From: Streptomyces sp. XM4193
GTDB lineage: Bacteria > Actinomycetota > Actinomycetes > Streptomycetales > Streptomycetaceae
Reading direction: 5' to 3'
Assembly (NCBI RefSeq): GCF_023072595.1
Contig: NZ_JALLGK010000004.1
Location: 248,001-312,000 of the forward strand
Length of the DNA: 64,000 bases
Below are positions 62,900-64,000 of the stretch, in pieces (the stretch's first letter is position 1; every line of letters starts with the position of its first letter). The position numbers and the translations under genes are program-made. The notes under the pieces were generated by a model. It saw only the letters and a list, made by a program, of their open reading frames with translations, was not told the DNA's origin and did not search any database.

Positions 62900-63079
62900 G
62901 TGGCGCTTTCCCTTCGGTTCCGGTCGAGGCGGCTGCGCGCATCGTACCGGGCGGCCCGTACGGGCGGCCGGTGTGCCGCCTCGGGGTTCTCGCCGGTCAG
63001 CCCCGTGGTGTCCGTGTTCTCCGTGGTGGTCGGCCCATGGCCGGCGGAGTGGGACGGGGGCGGTACGGCAGGTCCTCCA

Positions 63080-63139
63080 TTTTGCGGTACGGAACATCCA
63101 TTTCGTTTGGTGAAAACCTACAAACTCCGGATTGTGGAA
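63080..63139. promoter_or_regulatory. three urate-regulon boxes upstream of allR
   Basis: TTTTGCGGTACGGAA (63080-63094), TTTCGTTTGGTGAAA (63101-63115, 21 bp on) and CTCCGGATTGTGGAA (63125-63139, 24 bp on) fit the 15-bp consensus. Confidence 0.7.
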
Positions 63140-63191
63140 GTCGAGGAGCGAAGCCCACCCCTTGACGGAAGGCCCGTCGAAGGGGGATTCT

Positions 63192-63223
63192 TCAACAGAA
63201 CGTTGAAATTCCGCACTGTGGAA
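63192..63223. promoter_or_regulatory. composite TCAACA/TTCCG operator upstream of allantoinase
   Basis: TCAACA-GAA-CGTTGA (63192-63206) is followed after 2 bp by TTCCGCACTGTGGAA (63209-63223), the same spacing as at katA and aceB. Confidence 0.75.
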
Positions 63224-63350
63224 CTCGCCAGGGCTGCGGTGGCGCCCGTGCGGCCCGCCCCGTCAGCTGTACGTTCCCGACCGCCGTCGCACTGCCCGTG
63301 CAGCCGCCGGCACCCGGCGCGCCTGCCCGCCACGTTCGCCGCACGGATGT

Positions 63351-63429
63351 TCACGGTGTTTGCGATATTCGCCGTGCTCGCAGTGTTCGTCATGTTCACC
63401 GCGTTCGTCATGTTCACAGCGTTTCGCCC
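63351..63429. repeat. 9-bp-period repeat in the allantoinase leader
   Basis: About nine 9-bp units of TTCxxxxTG or TTCxxxxCG type run through this stretch. At its right end an 18-bp unit (GTTCGTCATGTTCACMGC) is repeated exactly but for one base at 63385-63402 and 63403-63420. It lies between the operator and the start codon. Confidence 0.8.
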
Positions 63430-63453
63430 CAACGCACTTTGAGGAGGGTCGGG

Positions 63454-64000
63454 TTGTCCGCAGAGCCACCGCGGCACGCACAGTCCCCGCGAAACCCGCA
63501 GAAGTCCGCCGACCCCGGAGAGGCGGAACTGCTGTTCCGCTCCCGCCGGGTCGTCACCCCCGAGGGCGTCCGCCCGGCGGTCGTCGCCGTGCGGGAGGGA
63601 CGCATCGACTCGGTCCTGCCGCACGACACCCCGCTCCCGGACGGTCCGCAGCTCGTGGACTGCGGCAAGGACGCCCTGCTGCCCGGTCTCGTCGACACCC
63701 ACGTCCATGTCAACGATCCGGGCAGGACCGAGTGGGAGGGGTTCTGGACGGCCACCAGGGCAGCCGCCGCCGGTGGCATCACCACGCTGCTCGACATGCC
63801 CCTCAACAGCCTGCCGCCGACCACCACTTCGGAGCATCTGGACGTCAAACGCGCCGTGGCGGCCGACAAGGCCCATGTGGACACCGGGTTCTGGGGCGGC
63901 GCGATCCCCGGCAACGTCGGTGAGCTGCGCGGCCTGCACGAGGCCGGCGTGTTCGGCTTCAAGTGCTTCCTCTCGCCGTCCGGCGTGGAGGAGTTCCCCG
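63454..64000 (+). CDS. allB: allantoinase, partial (C-terminus beyond window)
   Basis: The 182 visible residues are the start of a cyclic amidohydrolase that opens allantoin to allantoate. The metal motif His83-x-His85 ([18 protein letters not shown]) and the carboxylated Lys170 ([14 protein letters not shown]) are present. TTG 63454 is the start, with GAGGAGGG five to six bases upstream; the frame runs off the right edge without a stop. The composite operator lies about 230 bp upstream, separated by a repeat-rich leader. It is divergent from allR. Confidence 0.93.
   Translation, partial: MSAEPPRHAQSPRNPQKSADPGEAELLFRSRRVVTPEGVRPAVVAVREGRIDSVLPHDTPLPDGPQLVDCGKDALLPGLVDTHVHVNDPGRTEWEGFWTATRAAAAGGITTLLDMPLNSLPPTTTSEHLDVKRAVAADKAHVDTGFWGGAIPGNVGELRGLHEAGVFGFKCFLSPSGVEEFP

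Overview
The window reads as a chromosomal segment of a Streptomyces species. GC is very high throughout, third codon positions are almost all G or C, GTG and TTG starts are common, ribosome binding sites are AGGAGG-like, and many families are typical of the genus (DUF2637, MarP, PucR, the Cys-terminal leader peptide before sulfite reductase, BrkB/YihY paralogs, a SpoIIE-type phosphatase with PAS, GAF and ATPase domains). No rRNA, tRNA, CRISPR array or intact mobile element was seen.

Positions 1-24 kb are a housekeeping and regulatory mosaic. It holds a partial sulfite/nitrite reductase with its leader peptide, two tandem BrkB/YihY membrane proteins, a multidomain phosphatase regulator, a LysR/acetyltransferase pair, a metallophosphoesterase, the GTPase RsgA, an amidase facing a TetR regulator across two matching operators, an Ada-AlkA DNA repair fusion, a secreted nuclease-fold protein, a PP2C-like protein, a DUF2637 protein and an iron-boxed FhuF-like protein. 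Positions 24-41 kb hold a secreted GH5 glycosidase, a PucR regulator facing an NCS2 purine permease, a TetR/hydrolase pair with twin operators, the protease MarP, an iron-boxed siderophore ABC operon, a VanJ-like protein and an NTF2-like protein.

Positions 41.5-64 kb are dominated by a urate, allantoin and glyoxylate regulon: gcl, catalase, glxR, hyi, OHCU decarboxylase, HIU hydrolase, urate oxidase, a nucleobase permease, malate synthase, a MobA-like nucleotidyltransferase, the IclR-type regulator AllR and allantoinase (cut by the window edge). Urate oxidase makes hydrogen peroxide, which the catalase can remove. HIU hydrolase and OHCU decarboxylase take the product to allantoin, and allantoinase opens it. 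The glyoxylate finally released is used by Gcl, GlxR and Hyi (to glycerate) or by malate synthase. Two palindrome classes recur at these promoters: 15-bp TTCCG-N5-CGGAA-like boxes, usually in pairs exactly 21 bp apart, and a TCAACA-N3-TGTTGA box lying 16-17 bp from a TTCCG box.

The urate cluster is interrupted at about 50-53.4 kb by an islet of seemingly lower GC: a probably 5'-truncated HTH/DUF5919-like gene fused to an IS5-type transposase remnant, a NUDIX hydrolase, an XRE-TPR regulator and two overlapping small genes behind a hairpin. Several intergenic minisatellites (15-bp, 16-bp and 9-bp units) are another unusual trait. Starts were chosen from codon context and family length and are approximate where noted.
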